A stretch of 35,002 nucleotides of DNA from contig JAUNGT010000033.1 of NCBI GenBank assembly GCA_030524455.1, positions 1 through 35,002 on the forward strand, read 5' to 3'. The position numbers and the translations under genes were made by a program. The notes beneath the pieces were generated by a model. The model was given only the letters and a program-made list of their open reading frames with translations. It searched no databases and was not told the DNA's origin. Shown one piece after another: positions 32,066 to 35,002 of the stretch; position 1 is the first letter of the stretch; every line of letters starts with the position of its first letter. Source of the DNA: Eubacteriales bacterium. Its GTDB lineage: Bacteria > Bacillota > Clostridia > Lachnospirales > Lachnospiraceae.

Positions 32066-33139
32066 TCAGTCGATCACCTCCGGCGCCCAGTTTTCTTCTT
32101 CAATGTCTCTCAGGCACCGCTCCTCGGCCTCGGCCTGGCGCGTCTGATACAGCTCCCAGGCCTCGTCCCAGCTTTCGTAGCCCTCCTGCCCTCTCCGGTC
32201 CGGCAGGCTGTAGTGCTCCGTCAGATAGGTTTCCAGAAAGGCCGTGCACTTGGCCTCCCCCAGGACGTTCACATGGCTGCCGTAATCGTAAAAATCTGTG
32301 GAAAAGTCAAGCCCGATCTCCTCCAGGTGAAGGTTGAAGTCCAGCACCGGATAACCGGCCTCCTCAATCCTGCGGATCAGCCAGTTAAACTGCAGCCGGG
32401 CGTCCTCCTCCATGGCATAGGGGGAGACGATGAAAAGAGCATCCTTCCCCGTTTCCCCGATGTAGGCGAGCAGATCGGAGAGCACCTCGGCCTGCTCTGC
32501 CGTCGGTTCCTTCTCCTGCGTCAGCCCCGAGTAATCCGTCCAGTCCGCCGGCCCCACGCCCTCCTTGATCTGCAGCCCCTTTAAGGGATCCGCCTTCTCG
32601 TAGCGCCAGCAGGCAAGCTGGCTTGGCAGAAACATGGTTTTCCAGTTGGAATGGTACTTGAAAATATCAAAATAGTAGGTATAGCGCTGGCTCTTATCGC
32701 TGACCAACGCATTGATGGCATCCACCCGGTTAAGCGAATATTTCAGGTTGTCGGTGACACCCCGGGTAAACACCATGGTGTCCTCCCACTCCTCGTCCGG
32801 CATGGTGAACATCCGAAGCTCGATGACAAACAGCGAAGGATCCTGGGTTTTTAAGGCCTCCCGGAGCAGATATTTGATCGCCTTCGGCCGCTGGTTGTTG
32901 GTGGAAAGCGGATAGGCAGCGATGCCCCGCTCCCCGTAGAGCTTCGGCGCGCTGTAGTAGGGGTAGACCGGGCTCGAGCCCGCCAAAATCACGTCGATGG
33001 TATCCTTTTTTTCCGCGTAAAAGCCCGTAAAACGATCCTTCACATCCCCGTTTGTGCGGACGATATAGGTCACCGTGATCAATATGAAAATGAAACCGGC
33101 CAAAAATACGGCCGCCTTTGCCGCTTCTTTTTTTGTCAT
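32066..33139 (-). CDS. membrane-anchored SGNH/DltD-like acyl-transfer protein
   Basis: A 357-residue protein with one N-terminal signal anchor (residues about 8-27), so the rest faces outside. It has an SGNH-hydrolase type fold: VILAGSSPVYPYY supplies the block I serine (GSS at 54-56), and YDYGSHVNVLGE carries the Asp285/His289 pair of block V. This is the DltD/PatB/AlgX-like partner that takes an acyl group from an MBOAT membrane enzyme and delivers it to the glycan. It starts 4 bases after the MBOAT stop, with AAGGTG as ribosome site within that gene's end. The C-terminal 60 residues are highly acidic. Acyl group and acceptor are unknown. Confidence 0.82.
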   Translation of the reverse strand: MTKKEAAKAAVFLAGFIFILITVTYIVRTNGDVKDRFTGFYAEKKDTIDVILAGSSPVYPYYSAPKLYGERGIAAYPLSTNNQRPKAIKYLLREALKTQDPSLFVIELRMFTMPDEEWEDTMVFTRGVTDNLKYSLNRVDAINALVSDKSQRYTYYFDIFKYHSNWKTMFLPSQLACWRYEKADPLKGLQIKEGVGPADWTDYSGLTQEKEPTAEQAEVLSDLLAYIGETGKDALFIVSPYAMEEDARLQFNWLIRRIEEAGYPVLDFNLHLEEIGLDFSTDFYDYGSHVNVLGEAKCTAFLETYLTEHYSLPDRRGQEGYESWDEAWELYQTRQAEAEERCLRDIEEENWAPEVID

Positions 33140-33143
33140 CCAA

Positions 33144-34628
33144 TCACACCTTAAAATTCTGATAGATAAACTCCGACGCGCTGAAATCCGGGCCGTACTT
33201 GCCCAGCAAAATCACATAAAACAAAAGCGCGTACAAAACAGCCCACCGCACTAAAAGCGGCCTTTGGGCCAGCCTTTCCCGGACATCCTCCTTCTGTCCC
33301 CGGATCGTGACCCAGGAGGAAAACAGCAGGGACACCAGGACGATGACACACTCGATCCAATCCATCCCCAGGCCGCTCAAAACACCCGGCGCAAACAGCT
33401 CTAACCCCAGCCCCGAAAAGCCTCTTGCGATCATGCGCACCGCATCCGGCACGGTGGCGCTGCGGAAAAACACCAGGCCCAGCGTAACCAGCGCAAAGGT
33501 GCGCAGCCGCTGGAAAAAGACAAAGCCCCGCGCCTTTGCCCGGATCCCGAAAAAGGCCCGCCACTTTGCAAACTGCGGCTCCAAAAGCTCCCCCGACACG
33601 ATGTAGAACCAGTGCAGAAGGCCCGAGCCGATGATGAAGTTCCAGGTGCCGCCGTGCCAGTAGCCGATGGCAAACCAGAGGATAAACATAGCCGCAAAGG
33701 TGGTCACCCGCTTCGCCATCTTTTTGCCCAGCCTGCCCTTCAGCTTTTTGGGCAGCTCCATAAAAAACCGGGTGCGCAGCAGCGGATAAAAAAGATAGTC
33801 CTTCAGCCAGTTGCCCAGGCTGATGTGCCATCTGCGCCAGTACTCGGAAATGCTGCGGGACAAAAAGGGCGCGTTGAAATTTTCCGGGAGCCGGATGCCG
33901 AAGCATTCCGACAATCCCAGCACGATGTCCATGCAGCCGTCGAAATCCGTGTAGAGCTGGAAGGTAAAGGCCACCGCCCCGACCCAGACCGACAGGCCGC
34001 GATAGCTGTCGTAATGATTGAACACCTCGTTTGCCACCAGGGCCATCCGCTCCGAAATCACCAGCTTCTTAAAAAAGCCCATGAGCATCCGCTGCATTCC
34101 GAAGGTGATCCGCTTATAATCCAGCCGCTGTCCCTGATACAGCTGTTTTTCCATCTCCCCGTATTTCAGGATCGGCCCGGAAACCATGGTGGGAAAATAG
34201 CAGCCAAACAGCACAAGTCTGGCGTAATTTTTCTGCACCGGCCCGATCTCATAGTAGACGTCGAACAGATAGCCCAGAAGCGTCAGCGTGTAAAAGGAAA
34301 TTCCCATGGGGGCCAGAAGCCCCAGCCGGAAAAATTTGAGCGTGCACAAAAGGCCCACACAAAAAACGACAGCGCAAACAAGAGCAGCCCGTTTTTTCTT
34401 CTGCTCCGCCGTCCTGTCGATCAAAATCGCCGCAATATATACCGCCGCCACCGCCGCAAGCGGGTACAAAAAAAGATACCAGCCGCCCCCTGACACCTCG
34501 TCGGAGGCGGCAAAAAAGCCTGCGGACAGCAACAGCAGGAAAACCCACTGCGCCCTTTTGGGAACCGCATAATAGAGAACCAGCGATACCGCAAACAGGC
34601 ACAGGAAGGGAAAGGAAGTAATGCTCAT
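33144..34628 (-). CDS. MBOAT family O-acyltransferase (DltB/AlgI-like)
   Basis: A 494-residue multi-pass enzyme. MBOAT hallmarks are MGISFYTLTLLGYLFDVYY (107-126), MVSGPILKYGEM, the QLYTDFDGCMDIVLGLSECFGIRLPENFNAPFLSRSISEYWRRWHISLGNWLKDYLFYPL block with the conserved WRRWHISL (His268), and GYWHGGTWNFIIGSGLLHW containing the catalytic His325. About eleven hydrophobic helices are visible. It would move an acyl group, carried by the adjacent ACP or as acetyl-CoA, through the membrane to the SGNH partner. A GGAGAAGAAAGAAGG purine tract precedes the ATG. Confidence 0.93.
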   Translation of the reverse strand: MSITSFPFLCLFAVSLVLYYAVPKRAQWVFLLLLSAGFFAASDEVSGGGWYLFLYPLAAVAAVYIAAILIDRTAEQKKKRAALVCAVVFCVGLLCTLKFFRLGLLAPMGISFYTLTLLGYLFDVYYEIGPVQKNYARLVLFGCYFPTMVSGPILKYGEMEKQLYQGQRLDYKRITFGMQRMLMGFFKKLVISERMALVANEVFNHYDSYRGLSVWVGAVAFTFQLYTDFDGCMDIVLGLSECFGIRLPENFNAPFLSRSISEYWRRWHISLGNWLKDYLFYPLLRTRFFMELPKKLKGRLGKKMAKRVTTFAAMFILWFAIGYWHGGTWNFIIGSGLLHWFYIVSGELLEPQFAKWRAFFGIRAKARGFVFFQRLRTFALVTLGLVFFRSATVPDAVRMIARGFSGLGLELFAPGVLSGLGMDWIECVIVLVSLLFSSWVTIRGQKEDVRERLAQRPLLVRWAVLYALLFYVILLGKYGPDFSASEFIYQNFKV

Positions 34629-34648
34629 CCTTCTTTCTTCTCCAAGCT

Positions 34649-34888
34649 TTACAGTTTTTCCAGAATAATATCAGCCATCTCGCCCACGTTCTTCATCGTC
34701 ACGATCTGTCCCATGGAAAACTTGATGCCAAACTCGCTCTCCACCGCCGCCATCAGGTTGATATGCTCCAGGGAATCCCAGCCGTCGATGTCGTCCGCCG
34801 TGGTGGCGTCGTTTACCGTGATCGTCTCGTCGTCAAATACATCCCGGAACACCTCGTTGAGGCGCTCAAAAACCTCTTCTCTGCTCAT
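34649..34888 (-). CDS. acyl carrier protein
   Basis: A 79-residue acidic four-helix carrier protein with the phosphopantetheine attachment motif DGWDSLEHINL (Ser at residue 39). Sequence and context (ahead of MBOAT and SGNH genes) fit a DltC-like dedicated carrier rather than the fatty-acid AcpP. The ATG at 34888 is preferred over the TTG next to it; GAAAGGA lies about ten bases upstream. It is the first gene of the operon visible here. A dedicated ligase (DltA-like) that would load it is not in the window. Confidence 0.92.
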   Translation of the reverse strand: MSREEVFERLNEVFRDVFDDETITVNDATTADDIDGWDSLEHINLMAAVESEFGIKFSMGQIVTMKNVGEMADIILEKL

Positions 34889-34910
34889 CAATCAAAATCC
34901 TTTCTTGTCA

Positions 34911-34931
34911 GGCGGGCCAAAACGGCCCGCC
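34911..34931 (-). promoter_or_regulatory. leader hairpin before the acyl carrier protein gene
   Basis: GGCGGGCC and GGCCCGCC form a perfect 8-bp GC-rich stem with a 5-base loop (AAAAC on the plus strand, GUUUU in the operon transcript). In that transcript it lies between the predicted start point and the ribosome site, about 8 bases before the latter. It may protect the 5' end or control entry into the operon. A plus-strand terminator is less likely, since the T's are sparse. Confidence 0.55.
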
Positions 34932-34950
34932 GGTTTGTCTCTATCAGGTC

Positions 34951-34980
34951 AGTATAACATGGATTGGGGGATTATGCCAG
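34951..34980 (-). promoter_or_regulatory. candidate promoter of the glycan operon
   Basis: The minus strand has CTGGCA (34975-34980), an 18-base spacer and TATACT (34951-34956), with TG one base before the latter as in extended -10 elements. The start would be near 34944, leaving a leader of about 55 nt. If active it could drive all 21 genes down to 9164, as no internal gap exceeds 70 bases. Confidence 0.5.
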
Positions 34981-35002
34981 ACGATTTTTGCCGCTCACTC
35001 CC

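Overview
The window reads like a low-to-medium GC Bacillota genome, most likely a gut Clostridia member such as a Lachnospiraceae. The pointers are strong AGGAGG-type ribosome sites, ATGA-type gene overlaps, the RPRRFGKT ATPase/PD-(D/E)XK family common in gut Clostridia, and a Gram-positive style ACP/MBOAT/SGNH acylation module. Genus cannot be fixed from the sequence. Every gene I can support lies on the minus strand, so transcription runs from high to low coordinates. No rRNA, tRNA, CRISPR array, complete insertion sequence or origin was seen.

Right two thirds (about 9.16-34.9 kb): one very compact, GC-rich surface-glycan operon of 21 genes. Neighbouring genes overlap or sit only a few bases apart. 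It begins near the right edge with a candidate promoter (34951-34980) and a leader hairpin. The first three genes form an acylation module: acyl carrier protein, MBOAT O-acyltransferase and SGNH/DltD-like protein. Then come an asparagine synthase, a GT2, two GT11 fucosyltransferase-type enzymes (one divergent), a DUF6056 membrane protein, a GT17, another GT2, a PglK/MsbA-type ABC flippase, a large LIC_10190-like membrane protein, a DUF5672 protein, a fused Wzy-like polymerase plus GT4, two more GT2s, a polysaccharide pyruvyl transferase, an AT-richer AAA ATPase that looks like an inserted passenger, a GH88/105-like hydrolase, a Wzx flippase and a final GT11. Inferred product: a branched, probably fucosylated, pyruvylated and O-acylated polysaccharide or glycoprotein glycan. 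No initiating phosphoglycosyltransferase and no GDP-fucose synthesis genes are in the window.

Middle (about 5.2-9.15 kb): two accessory units of intermediate GC. One is an autoregulated HigA-like HTH/ImmA-IrrE peptidase gene overlapping a Fic gene. A near-consensus promoter sits between two 21-bp palindromes upstream of the pair. The other is an AAA-ATPase-like/PD-(D/E)XK protein with its own promoter and a roughly 200-nt leader.

Left (1-5.2 kb): a strongly AT-rich segment that looks horizontally acquired and defence related. It holds a 1,009-residue protein with an N-terminal metallophosphoesterase, a central P-loop NTPase and a long helical C-terminus. Next is a Shedu-type (DUF4263) nuclease, followed by a truncated acyltransferase-3 gene. 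A nested inverted-repeat element lies at the 3' end of the NTPase gene. The metallophosphoesterase-NTPase beside Shedu is the best candidate for a little-described defence system. The polymerase-glycosyltransferase fusion is the most unusual enzyme of the glycan operon.
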